In this document: positions 12,404-23,400 of the stretch, one piece after another
Numbering within the stretch: position 1 is the stretch's first letter
Layout of the letters: each line of letters opens with the position of its first letter
Origin: Oryzias latipes
Lineage: Eukaryota; Chordata; Actinopteri; Beloniformes; Adrianichthyidae
DNA: 64,000 bases
Reading direction: 5' to 3'
Assembly: GCF_002234675.1 (NCBI RefSeq)
Contig: NC_019860.2
Coordinates: 11,096,586 to 11,160,585 of the forward strand
The notes under the pieces: model-generated
What the model was told of the DNA's origin: nothing
Seen by the model: the letters and a program-made list of their open reading frames with translations, nothing else
The model's database searches: none
Program-made: the position numbers and the translations under genes

Positions 12404-14219
12404 CGTGCCACCTCGGCTCTATTGGAACTTCGCTCAGTGCTGGCAAACGACGGTTCACGTCTGACAAAGATCGTTTATTAACAGTGTTTAGTAGAGATGC
12501 ACTCCTCTGTTGAACAAAATAGGATTTTTTTGTGAAATGGATGAATTGAAAGATGCATTTCATATAAATTATGAGATAAATAAATTGTATTACACATGAT
12601 TCAAATTAACAAAATATTGTCAAAAATTGTATTTAAAGAAAAAGTAGAATGAGACAAAAAAGAGGTCAAAGTGATACATCTTCTACCTCTCTTACTCTTC
12701 GTGCGCATGGTCCTTGTTGGAAGTTTGCGCTTGCGCACAATTTTAGTTATTTTATTAACCTTAATTCAAGCAGAAGCAGCTTATTTAGGTTAAATTCGTA
12801 ATAAGTTTTAATCTAAATGTCATGGTCTTGAGGCAGCAGCAGATTGAAATTAAGAAATATATAAAAAATGAAAACCTTAAATGAAGCCCATTAAATTCTG
12901 TAAAACCAAGGATGCAAGCATTAAAAAAAACTTTACAGCCACACACCTCTTCCTCTAAGGCTTTCAAAAAAATAATTAAACACCTTCAGTAAACCAGTGA
13001 ATTCTGATTAAACTTTGATCGCAGCTCAATCTATTTTTTAACCCAATTCCCTGGAAAAACTAACTATCATCAGGTTCTGCAATCTGAGAGTAGGATCTAG
13101 TTTTTTAGTTAATTACATTCAGTAAGATTTGAATTACTAACACACGTTATCAATGATCAAATGGTGTTTATAATAATAACAGAACACTGATGTTATTTCT
13201 TTTGAGGTTAAAGAAATTAAGAAATAACTTTGAGAAGTAAAAAGAAAAAGGGCTTTCTTCAGACAAATAAAGACCACTGAAAATCAGAAAAATCAAAAGA
13301 ATTTAAAGCTATTTTGGTGAAAATATTCAGGTAAAAAACGAAATTCTCAGAGTTAAGTGACAGCTTAACAAACAAAAACTATTGAAAGATTAAAAGATCA
13401 GGACCCCCTACAGTAAAGCTAGTATGTATTAATTTAAAATGTGGATTAAATATTTGTGTATTGAACCCCCTTAAAAGGAGCAAATCTTGCTGCTTACTTG
13501 CTAAGAATTTAGTTTAAATAAATATTATGGGTATAACAATTCATTGATTTATTTTTCTTTGATCCAGATTAATCTGTCTGAAGCAAGTTGCGATTCAAAT
13601 CGATCTTTACCATTCTAAAATTTTTTCAAAATGAAATTAATCAATTTTATCAATCATGGAAAAGACCATTTAAAATTAAGGCATGGCAGGTTATTATTAT
13701 TGTTTTTGTTACTATAATGTAAAAACGAGCAGACAACACACATGTGATGACAACAAAATAATCAAGCCAACCTTTTCATTCCAATGTGTAGAAACACTTT
13801 AAATTCAGTGTGATAGAATGTTCTAAAAATTTTCCTTTTGGGTTTTATTGATGTGGAAAAACACAGTGGGCTAAACTTTATTAAACTAAAATGTGAATGG
13901 ATGTGACATTCAGTCTTGTTTACTCATTTAATTTACATTTGATTATCTTGTAAAACTTCACCTGCTCTGTTCAGGTATTAATCTCTGAGTCCCACTGGTT
14001 GAGGTTTTGCCCAAAGATGTCCTGGATCGATTTTATGTCAGTGAATCGGATCGTTCAGAATGAACCAATATTGACTATGAATCGTATTAAAAATCGCAAA
14101 TTATGATATGAATCAAATTACTGTTAAAAGGATTTATTACTCCCTTTTAAATATGTTTATATTTTGAATTATTCTAAACCTATTTTAGAAAAAAAACATG
14201 AGTTCAGAACACAAAATTA
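12404..14219. other. Intergenic: eif5b upstream region and AT-rich DNA to the lipt1 3' end
   Basis: The eif5b promoter should lie in the first few hundred bases right of 12403, because the ATG exon is the first coding exon. I see no clear TATA box, and GC content falls quickly to the right. No further coding exon is recognisable. The stretch from about 13530 to 14135 looks like a degraded hAT-type element and is listed separately. Confidence 0.5.
13530..14135. repeat. Probable degraded hAT-type MITE
   Basis: The left border reads like GGTATAACAATTCATTG and the right border contains its approximate inverse near AATCAAATTACTGTTAAA. ATCGAT/AATCG-rich inner termini are seen on both sides (13590-13612 and 14020-14100). 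This is the layout of the common fish non-autonomous hAT elements that begin GGGTGTAACGATTCA. There is no ORF and the ends are too decayed to define a target duplication. Confidence 0.4.
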
Positions 14220-14225
14220 TTTATT
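14220..14225 (-). terminator. Putative lipt1 polyadenylation signal
   Basis: AATAAA on the minus strand, 140 nt past the lipt1 stop codon. It is the first canonical hexamer downstream, which would imply a short 3' UTR of about 150-170 nt. Confidence 0.6.
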
Positions 14226-14364
14226 TCACAGTGACTGACAGAAAGCAGATCCAACAGTCTGCATTTACAATTGTTGGCCTCTCTCCATCTCAATGTTACA
14301 GGAACAAATAATCTACATCTGCTGGTGGGGTTGCAGTTCCTGCAGCTGCCTGTAGTGGGTGCTC

Positions 14365-16448
14365 TCAGCCCATCATAGCCAGCACAGCCTCACAAAGGTT
14401 GTTCAGTCTGCTGTGAAACTGCCCTTTCTCAGCCCGCAGCATGGCGGTGACAGCGGCGGCCGCTCTGTGCGGACAGAACCTCTCCCCGACCAGTACGTCG
14501 CTCAGCTGCCTGCTGAGCCAAAGAGGAAGCCAGCCCGCAGGGACGTCCAACCTGCAGCTTTCTACCTGTCCGCCCTTCACCTCCATCTGCAGCTGAGCGG
14601 AGCAGCGAGCCGGCAGATGCTCGTCCCTCAGCTCCAGCAGAGTTTCGACTCTAAATTTAGGCGTCCTGCCAAACGTCCAGTCCCAGCTTCGCAGCTCTGT
14701 TGATATGTTGCCCACGCCGGGAAACACACACTCACTGGATGGGTCGACAAGAGTGAACACCGAGCTGAGGCCAAACTCTGACAGCCAGAAGAAGAAAAAA
14801 TGGAGACCAAATGAAACCGTGAGCACATAACAAAAACCATATTCTTATAGTAGCACCTGTGTTATACTGCTGCACTAGTGCTTCCAGAAGCTCCTCCCAA
14901 GCCAGAGAAGGTGCGTGGTCTATCAGGTTGGCAACGGGTGACGGGACGCTTGGTGTGGCGTTACTTAGGATGCCGGGACATGAAGGGCGGAGCACCGTGG
15001 AGAGAGCAGAACGATCAGCAGAGTGGAGGAGGGTGCAATGGTGGTAGGATGACTTTCTACTGAGTCTGGATGCAGTACCTGTGCACAGCAACAATTGGTG
15101 AAATGTAAAAGATTGTGGCCAAACTTCTAAAAACCTCACATGACCATCATTAGTGATATATAACAATCCTGATGCAGATTACCAGAATATTGAACCCAAC
15201 ACCAGTGTTGACGTTCTTTCAATTATCGTAACTCTTCAACCGCTTGCGCAGATAACGTAAATGGGGCTGAGAAAAGCCGCTTTGCGCATATATGCACCGC
15301 TTTATAGTAGTGAAGTGATCTAAGTAAACTAGTTGTGACACATAAGTGATCACAGCTAGTTACGATTGTTCGAAGGGCGTCCTAGTTTGCTGTTGTAACT
15401 CTTTGACTGTTTACGTTAATTGCATAAACGATGCTTTACTTTAGCAAAGTCGGAATCTGTCGGAATTACGTTGATTGCATAAACGATTGAAGAGTTACAA
15501 CAGTTTAAAACCGTGTGTTATTTTACTGTTGTAACTATTTGATCGTTTACGTAGTCAATGTAAACCAGCTGATTGACAGAAAGAAAAGTGTTTTTGCATT
15601 GACACTTTCCAAAAGTGATGTTTGCGTCAGAGTCTGTTGGAATTATGTTAATTGCGTAAACGGTTGAAGAGTTATGATAGTTCATAGAGCGTGTGTTGTT
15701 TTACTGTCGTAACTCTATCATAACCAACGTAAACCAGCAGATTCTGGTGTGGGAAGAGACACAATTGCACCTATGCTTCATAGTAGTAAACTGTTGCGTC
15801 AGAATCTGTTGGAAATACGTCAACTGCATTAACAGTCAGAGTTACGATACTTCCAAGAATTTGTAATCTGTTGTCTGCGATGTTAAACTCTTATGTAATT
15901 GACTACTGAACGCATTTTGTATTAAAAAATATATATTTACCAGATATCTTGTAGTGTCCGTTTAATAAAATATCAAATCTGTCCGTGGCGCGGACGTCTA
16001 GGTTTGGCCGCAGCCGTCTCAAAGCTTCGGTCACCACCTTCAGGTTCCTCTTCCGGTCGTATGCCTTCTTGGAAGCAAAGAAAGTCAGGTTGAGGTTCCC
16101 GTGGTCGTGGAAGACCGTTCCACCTCCACTTCGCCTGCGGGCCAAAGCGATTCCCATTTTCCTCATTGCCGGGAGGTTGCACTCGCTCCACGGGTTCTGG
16201 TGGCGTCCAATGACCACAGCAGGCTGGTTCCTCCACAGTAACAGGATGCCACGCTGCTGCAGGTCCACATGGGCATCGATCCAGTCCTCCAGAGCTAGGT
16301 TCTGGTACACATCAGTGGACTGAGACTGCAGGACTAGTCCAGAACTGTTGTTGGCTGAATCCAGAAAGGGGAGGCTGGATCCGGTTCGAGCTAGCTGGTT
16401 TCCAGTTTCACCTTTTAGAAGAGCTAATGTCCTTCTGAGTTGCAACAT
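14365..16448 (-). CDS. lipt1: lipt1, mitochondrial lipoyltransferase 1
   Basis: LIPT1 transfers lipoyl groups to the E2 subunits of 2-oxoacid dehydrogenases in the mitochondrial matrix, with GCSH as the physiological donor. Three coding exons: 16448-15941, 15078-14857, 14777-14365, with phase-1 junctions; 381 codons with stop, so 380 aa against about 373 in human. Residues 1-40 are poorly conserved and should hold the mitochondrial targeting sequence. The BPL/LplA catalytic fold is clear: [12 protein letters not shown] (46-57), [11 protein letters not shown] (77-87), lipoate-binding [12 protein letters not shown] (104-115) with GNLN after it, and the conserved lysine in GHYKISG (K167). Exon 2 supplies the YHHCTLL strand and the [11 protein letters not shown] segment, exon 3 the [11 protein letters not shown] accessory domain. 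Intron 2 is only 79 nt. Intron 1 (862 nt) is almost filled by palindromic MITE sequence. The start is the first ATG of the exon and matches homologue length. Confidence 0.95.
15222..15862. repeat. Palindromic MITE cluster (several partial copies) filling lipt1 intron 1
   Basis: The module reads roughly as TAACTCTT(T/C)GA-C-GTTTACGT, then AACCAGCTGATT, then AAAGTG-TTTGCA, and then an inverted half GTCAGAATCTGTTGGAATTACG, TGCGTAAACGGTTGAAGAG. It occurs about three times here in overlapping, partly inverted form (for example at 15395-15500, 15530-15680 and 15700-15855). Related copies are at 52840-52930 and on both sides of the transposon at 56618-59660. There is no ORF. I could not assign the family to a named superfamily. 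Confidence 0.65.
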
Positions 16449-16504
16449 AATTGCGTCTCCTATTTAGTGATGTTTCTTCATCTCAACTGCATGATAGAAA
16501 TTTC

Positions 16505-17578
16505 ACTGCAAGTTCAAATACAAAAAAAAAAACATTAGCTAGAATGAGAGCAGGTAAGAAGCACTGAATTCTGAGGAGATCTAACAATAGAGAACGTCTG
16601 TTTTCAAAGGTTTTTGAAAAATAACTTTAGACTTTTAAATATAGGACATTAGGGTTTATCAGTTAAAACAAATATGACATGCAATGTATACTACACTGAA
16701 CTCAAAGTAGGGAGAGGTAGATCTGTAGAGATTAACAAGGCAGAATAAAGAAGAAGGGAGGCATGAAGATTTATAAAAACTACAGAGGAATAAAGCTGAT
16801 AAAGTTATGGGAATGAGTCGTAGAAGTTAGATTGAAGTCAGACGTGAACAATTTTGAGCATCAGTACGATTTCATCCCAAGGAAGAGAACCAGAGATCAT
16901 CCGCTTTGCATTAAGAATGATGGAACTTCATAGTGTCTTTGTAGATCTAGAAAAAAGTTCAGACACGCTGAGAGGAGTGACAGAGACAATGATGGAGCAA
17001 TCAGGAAAGAGGTCTAGACTAGAGGACAAGCAAAGAGGAGGCTCATGAAGATAGCCAGGGATGATATAACAGGGTGTGATGGGTATTCAAATGATAGGGG
17101 TGGGGTGAAATGGTTTGCTGTTGCAACCTTCAAAAAATAACAGATGCAAGAAAGGGATGAAAAGTCTACACATTTGACAGCAGCTATTTAAAATGTGCAG
17201 AAAGTGAGATGTTCTCAGTAATGTGTTTGAGTGAAATGGCAATAACTTAAAAATTAAATAGAGTGGAAACAACTATTGAATACATTCAAAAAGAATGATA
17301 TAATTAGCAAAGGAAGCTTTTACTTTTTCTAGGGAGACGACGCAAAAACGTAAGGTGTGACGACATTAACCCTTCCCCACAGGAAAGTGACGAACAGAAG
17401 GCAGCAAGCACTAGCGTAGTTTCCCTGTATGCTGTCGCCGTAAAACCGGAAATCATAACACACGGATTATTTCCTCTATAAGCACGCGGTCACTAGCATT
17501 TCAAACGCTCTATGTGGAGGTGCTGACCTGCACAACAAAAGCTGGAGGGTGAATGTTTCCGACCGTCTTAGCTTCCAT
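16505..17578 (-). other. Candidate lipt1 5' UTR exon and promoter area
   Basis: On the minus strand an ATG at 17578 opens 17 codons ending at a good donor (CAG|GTCAGC, exon end 17528). A plausible acceptor (TTGAACTTGCAG) lies at 16506, just upstream of the lipt1 start exon. Joining them puts a TGA directly at the junction, so the 17 codons would be a short uORF and not an N-terminal extension. The region 17340-17640 is the only CpG-containing stretch here and carries ETS-like CCGGAAAT (around 17446) and TTCCGG motifs on opposite strands. This is inference from splice signals and position only. Confidence 0.35.
16738..17060 (+). mobile_element. RTE-type LINE reverse-transcriptase relic
   Basis: Conceptual pieces in shifting frames read as NYRGIKL, then EHQYDFIPRK, then SVFVDLEKSSDTL. 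These correspond to the RT-domain blocks that in intact fish RTE-like elements read NYRGI, QYGF.P.R and FVDLEKAYD. The reading frame is broken repeatedly, so it is inactive. It lies in the gap between lipt1 and the TRERF1-like gene. Confidence 0.7.
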
Positions 17579-17640
17579 ATTCGAGACACACGCGTAGTAG
17601 TTCCGGCCCGTACCTTTCAGAATAAAAGCAAATTTTGACA

Positions 17641-18540
17641 TTACAGTGAACTTTCTGCCATTGGTGTTATAGCGAATGAAGCATATAATTACCCAAGAAA
17701 AAATAAATTTGTTTCTTATATTAGACTCTTTATATGTGTAAAATTCTGAGGTGTGCTAACTTAGGTGTTTAAATATAGGTTTTATGAAAGATATGTGTAT
17801 TCTGTTACTTTCAATGCAAAACTTGTATTTATTCCACACATAAATCTTCTAGTTTTAAAAAAAAAATTATGTTCTTATCAGCATACATTTCGATTTCTGT
17901 ATACGTACGGTCACTAATTTGTCGTTTATTTTGAAATTAAAAGGAACATATGGCGTCAGAATTGGTTCCTAAAGTTTTTAACTGTCGTTCACGGTAAAAA
18001 TAGGTTCGTTGCAGAGACAGGACTCGGGCTTTCATGCGAGCTGCTCAACAAAGGTTCCACCTTTTCTGGTTTTTAATCAAAATTCTTTCAAATGTTTTTA
18101 TTTATTTTTTTCCATAGAAAACAAAATACTTTGACTAAACAATCCAAAATAAAAAAATAATGAAAGATTAGAACAAACACGTCAATTGCAAATCAAAACT
18201 GAAACTTGCTGCTCTTTTTTTAAGACACACAGGTAGCGCGTGAGGCTTCATAAACTGTTTTTTAATTGTCAGATTTTACATGTTTTTCTAAATAAGGGCA
18301 TTGCATTTATGAAAAGAAAGCATGCAGAATTTTATTTATAAATATTTTATTAAGCATTAATTGCATCATTATTATGCCATTTGCCTTCTTTAAGAACAAA
18401 AATAGTTTTTAGTTTCATTTTTACCATCAACATGTTATTAACATTAACCTCTTATTTCATATATAATTCAACAGATGTACGTCCATGATTGCAGATGTTC
18501 TCTTAAACGTGTAAAAGTCTTTTCGTTTTCAGTCAGATTC
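17641..18540. other. AT-rich intergenic DNA, no recognisable gene
   Basis: I see only AT-rich sequence with short homopolymer runs. No conserved coding block, repeat terminus or RNA gene could be supported on either strand. Confidence 0.5.
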
Positions 18541-18559
18541 TAAATGTGTCTGTATGAGG

Positions 18560-18687
18560 AAGAAGCAGAGAGTCTAAAGAGTCAACCAAAGAGAGGAAGA
18601 ACATATGACCACATCCTGACAACACACAAACACAAACTCACACAAGCTCACACACAGTCATCCTCTTTAGATCGAAGACATTTCAGG
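18560..18687 (+). other. Possible 5' UTR exon of the TRERF1-like gene
   Basis: A purine-rich, then CACA-rich stretch ends in TTTCAG|GTGAGC, a strong donor. A second short candidate exon (18779-18831, acceptor TTATTTCAG, donor AGAG|GTACGT) follows. Neither has a long ORF, and the coding start lies further on in the exon at 20366. RNA evidence would be needed to link them. Confidence 0.3.
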
Positions 18688-19483
18688 TGAGCCCATCTTA
18701 TTTTAATCCTATTTCAATTTAAGAGATCCTTTTTAAATCTGTATTTTAATTGTCCTTATGTATTTGATTTTATTTCAGTGAAGGCCTTTCTTATTTATGC
18801 TGGTTTGCATGATATATCTACCAAATAGAGAGGTACGTTTAAAGATTTTAGAGAAGATAAAGTTGATTAAACCGCATCTTTATCATTATTAGATTAAAAA
18901 ACGCTGCTTCTAAACAATAATCTAATTTTTATTGTATTTTGAAACCCTACAGGTTTCAAATTAAAATGACCTCAGAATCATATTAAAGAGTCAGATCATT
19001 TGTTTTTTTATTATTTTTATGTGGAGTTAAAATTTCATACAGTTTAAGTAAACATTAAAGCTGAAATTGTCCCTTTAAGACATGGCGTAGTTTATCATGT
19101 CCGGTTCTGGACTCTCAAACGTGTCATGTTATCACATTCACGCTTAGTCATAAAGCTCCATCCAGCTGCTGTGTGGTCTGCTAAAGTTTCCTCTTAACAC
19201 TGTAAAACTGTTTAAAACTCAGCAGGGCCAGGAATTCAAATTCAACGTGGGGCCAAACTGACTGGAAATGTGACCACAAGAGTTTAAAATCATTTTTTGT
19301 GTTAAATTTAGCTGCTCTTTTCTGTAAGCGACAGCCCACACCGCAGTGTTTCAGTGAAAGGTCAATTTCTAAATTTAGTGTGAATATTTTTGACCAATTT
19401 TTCTTCTGAAAATGTTGATATTTAAAGCGTACAAAACTGAAAAAGAAACAAAACAGAAACAGTTATTTTAGTCATTCATTCAT

Positions 19484-20216
19484 CTTCTTAGCAGCCCTGG
19501 TCACAGGGACATACAGGACAGGTCGCCAGTCTGTCGCAGGGCCACACGATCACACGACCATGCACACTCAGGGGCATTTTAGAGTAACTAATTAACCTAT
19601 GAAGTAGAGCCGCACGATATGAAGAAAACTTGCGATATGAGTGAACAATATTGCGATAACGATAAAATTTGCGGTACATAATAGCACAACGACCAAAAAC
19701 ATAATTCCCATTTCATTGCAACAGTTTAAAATTTATACTCCAAATGACCCTCGTCGAGGTCGGATGCAAACATCTAACATAAAAGGGCTCGTCTGATTGG
19801 TCAACAACGTGAAAGGCACCATCCGATTGGTCAAATGCATAAATAGATTTATTTGATTCGTTAAATGCTTCAAGCTGCCATAAGATTGTTTTAGCACATT
19901 TAAGGCAGGCATTTATTGCGATTTTTGCTGACTTTTGCAATATGCCTATTGCACAGCTTGATATTGCGATAACGATAAATTTGCGGTATATCTGGCAGGC
20001 CTACTATGAAGTATGTGTTTTTGTTTGGTGGGAAGAAGCCGGAGTCCCCGCAGAAAACCCACACACGCACGGGAAGAACATGCGAGCTCCACACAGAAAG
20101 GTCCCCCATTGGTGTTCTGCTTCAGGTCCCCCAGCCGGGACTTGAAGTGGGGGCCTTCTTGCTGTGAGGCAAGGGCGCTAACCACTGCTCCCCCTTTCAA
20201 CCTTACAAAATAAAAG
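19484..20216. repeat. Dispersed repeat interrupted by a hAT MITE
   Basis: The outer sequence (19484-19604 and 20012-20216) is a typical fish dispersed repeat containing GACAGGTCGCCAGTCTGTCGC, AATTAACCTATGAAG, GGGAAGAAGCCGGAGT and GAACATGCGAGCTCC. Removing the insert 19605-20011 restores a continuous AACCTATGAAGTATG stretch. It has no coding capacity of its own here, and I did not assign it to a superfamily. Confidence 0.7.
19605..20003. mobile_element. Non-autonomous hAT element, 399 bp, with 8-bp target duplication
   Basis: The ends are TAGAGCCGCACGATATGAAG on the left and the approximate inverse ATCTGGCAGGCCTA on the right. CTATGAAG is duplicated exactly at 19597-19604 and 20004-20011. Inner motifs GCGATAACGATAAA and TTGCGGTA repeat at both ends. 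An 8-bp duplication and TAGGGCTGCAC-like ends are the hallmarks of hAT elements. There is no transposase. A second copy is at 59948-60346. Confidence 0.85.
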
Positions 20217-20371
20217 CCCTTAATTATTAGATAGTGGTTGCAAAGAGTCATTATCAACAGTGTCCTCAAGCAGATATTAAAAGCGAATAGGTTTCTGTGC
20301 AAACAATCAATCAACAGCTGACTCTGATCACTGTTATTGATCTCGCTGCCTATGTGTCCCTACAGAGCCCC

Positions 20372-20392
20372 ATGAGAGCACCGCTCACATAA
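20372..20392 (+). other. Six-codon uORF in the TRERF1-like leader
   Basis: ATG AGA GCA CCG CTC ACA TAA lies 21 nt upstream of, and in the same frame as, the main start at 20414. The TAA shows that no N-terminal extension is possible within this exon, and so fixes 20414 as the first usable in-frame ATG. Whether it is translated is unknown. Confidence 0.35.
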
Positions 20393-20413
20393 ACATCCAC
20401 CTGCTCCTCACAC

Positions 20414-23400
20414 ATGAAGTCATGTCAGTACACCCACTCGGAGCCAAAAGGTGTGCATGACAGCATGTCTGACTTGTGGGCCTTTTCTTCATCGTCTCCT
20501 TCTCCTCCCATAACCCCCCACCCCACCCTGTCGCATTCCCTACCCCCCCTCTCTTCTTTCTCATTCTCGAAGGACCATGGAAGCCCATCACCCAACAAGG
20601 TTTTCTATTATTTGATGTATTAAATCTGCGATCTTATTGTTTTATATATCTACATGTTTCTAACTTTTGTTTTTGTGTCCAGGTGTCCTCCCCTCACCCT
20701 TATCTGCTGTCCCCAAATCTTTTACCCCAGAGCCAGTTATCCTCATTCCAATTCCCCCAACCTCAGGTCACGTCCCCTCACATGCCCCACCCTCAGGCTC
20801 AGCTTTTCTATCAGGCCCCAGCAACATCCCCTTCACCCCACCTAAACTCCCCCCAGGCCAACCCCCTTCTCTTTGCCCAGTCTCACTGCCCCTCACCACA
20901 GTTCCGAATTCCAACTCAGCACCCCGCTTTCCACCAGAACCCTAATCTACAGCTAGACTACTCCGACTGGAACAAATGTGAGTCGTCCTCCGAGCTCTCC
21001 TGCTTCCACAACGACTTTGCCTTCCAGGTAAGAACCAGTTGGGGCTGACATCATCCCAGCTAAATCTGATTACTCGCATATTAAAATGGTTTCTGATTTG
21101 AAACAGTACCCTACAGCAGCTGAGCTGGATCTTCACCTACAGAACCAGAACCTGCTCAGCAATGGTGGGACTCCCCACAGAGATGAAATGGAGACCACAA
21201 ACTCCTACGACGCTCACCCACTGCTCATCAGTGACTCACTTGGTGTCAGCCACAGCGCAGGGCCCCCGGCTCCTCTGCTGAACTCAGGTGGCACCATGGG
21301 CAGATGGAGCTCCTCGTCTGCAGAGGACTACCCAACCAACCAGTTCTACTATGATAATTACAACGACGGTAATGCCTCTCAACCCTTCTGTAGCCCCACC
21401 ACTCCTGGGCCAAGCCCACATTACCCTCAAACCCCGGCCGTCTCCAGTCCAGGTCCTCACATGCACCTGAGGACAGACCGGACTGGGTTTCACGCACAAA
21501 CAACTCCACAGCTGAGCAGAAATCAGACCATGGGCTGCGGTCCCAACAAGCCTGACACCTACTACCTGAGCTCTGACACGAACCAGCAACAACATCAAAC
21601 GAGCCCACACTTCTCCCAGAGCCAAGCTGATACGATTGAGGACTTGATCGGTTTCCTGAAGGGCGCTGTGAGCTCCGAGAACAGCTTCTCCTGCCTGGGA
21701 AGAGGGCCGCTTGCTAGCAGTAGTGACTCAAGTCAGGGCCTCTCTGCCGATGTGACCTGCAGGGTGCAGGGTGGAGGACGAGGAAGAGGTCGAGTAAGTA
21801 AAAAAATAAAAGTGAATACAAGTTAAAAAAAAAGGGAAAAGAAAACATGATTAAGCATTCAAAATACAAATCAAACCAAAAAAAATTCCACCTAAAGTAG
21901 CTCGAAGTTCTTCACAAATAAACATTTTCCAATTTTAAACATCAAAAACAAGAAAAAAAATGTATGAAACACCCCCCTCCCTCCCACACACACACTCACA
22001 CGCAACATGATGAAGCATAAAATGAGACAATGTCAGCACACACTTAAAAAACACATTTTTATTTATTTTTTGTCCATTCAGGTGAATCAGATGCAACTTG
22101 AAAAAAGAAGTGAAGTTCCTGATCCCAGGTAACCTGCAGTGATGATAAAACTATAAACTTTTACAAATATATATCTATGCGCTTAGACTTATCCATGTGT
22201 GTGTTTGTGTTGTAGGCTTTTGTGTGTGGTGTGTAAACGAGAGTTCAGAAGCCTGGCAGCGCTGAACGGGCACATGCGCTCCCACAGCGGTTTCAAGTCT
22301 CCAGCGTGGTTAAAGAAGGTCCAGAGCAACGCCAAAGTAAATATTAGTTGAAGTAAATGGATGTAAATGTATGGATTTATCATTATTTGAATACAAATAC
22401 TTTAGAATAACTCAAGGTTACTATTTTAATGTCCAACTCCAATCATGTTTTGATCTATTTGAAAGCGTTCATGATGGTCTTTTAATTATGAATATGCCAT
22501 TTTAGCCAAAATAAAAATAAAATCCTGTGTTGTATTTTTGGACATAATTTCTGCAGAGTGGCAGAAGTTCATTAGAATTTCACCTCTGAGTTGTGTGGGG
22601 ACTGTTGGCGTGGAGTAAGCCTTCCCTAATTCCCCATCATCCATCTGTTATCTGTTAACTTACAGCCCCTTACAACCCCAAGCTAACAGTAGCAGTGCAA
22701 CAAATATCAGATATCAGAGCAATGCAGCCATACAGTATTGAGCCAGATGCTTGGACAAGGAAAACAAAAGATGTACACAGATCTCAGTCTGCAAATGGAT
22801 ACATCAGAATAGAGCGGAGCAGGGAGCTTGTGGCCCGCTGAATGTAGCGCCCTCATCACTACTACAAACTGCGTTTTTTCGTCTGCTCTTGATTCACAAT
22901 GATTTGAATAAAGAAATACTTAGAAATGTAATTTTAAGAATAATTTTCTTAATAAATGTCCTCCGTCATCAGGAAAAATGCCTAAGGAACATTTTAAAGA
23001 CACCAAAAACCCAATTTTTTTGGAGGGGGTCTTTAAAAAGAACTCATTATTCAAGTCTATGAGTACAAGCGACAAACAGTTTATCTAGATTTTTGGATGT
23101 TTGCCCTGTAGTGACCTCAGTCTTAAAAAAAAAACAATTCTCCTTCCTGCTGTCTTTTAGGACTGCTCCCTTCAGAGCTCAGCCTCTATGGTGATGCCTG
23201 TTTCTGTTCCTGTCCGTACAAAAGAAACGCTGGCGGCCTCTAAGAGCAGACAGAGGAAAGGCATCGCCCCTCTGCCAGCCGTCAGAGGAACGCTCCTCTA
23301 TCGCAGCCTGATGCTCATGGAGGAGGAGAGGGAGGAGGAGGAGGAAGAGGGGGGAGGTCATTACAGACCTCCCCCAATGTTATGTCCACTGAGGGCCGGG

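Noticed and set aside
14359-14703. Plus-strand open frame across the lipt1 last exon
   Set aside because: No homology I recognise; it overlaps the conserved lipt1 accessory domain on the other strand.
17528-17578. The 17 codons at 17578 as the true N-terminus of lipt1 or of another gene
   Set aside because: Joining to the lipt1 exon gives an immediate TGA, and I recognise no other protein starting this way; kept only as a uORF candidate.
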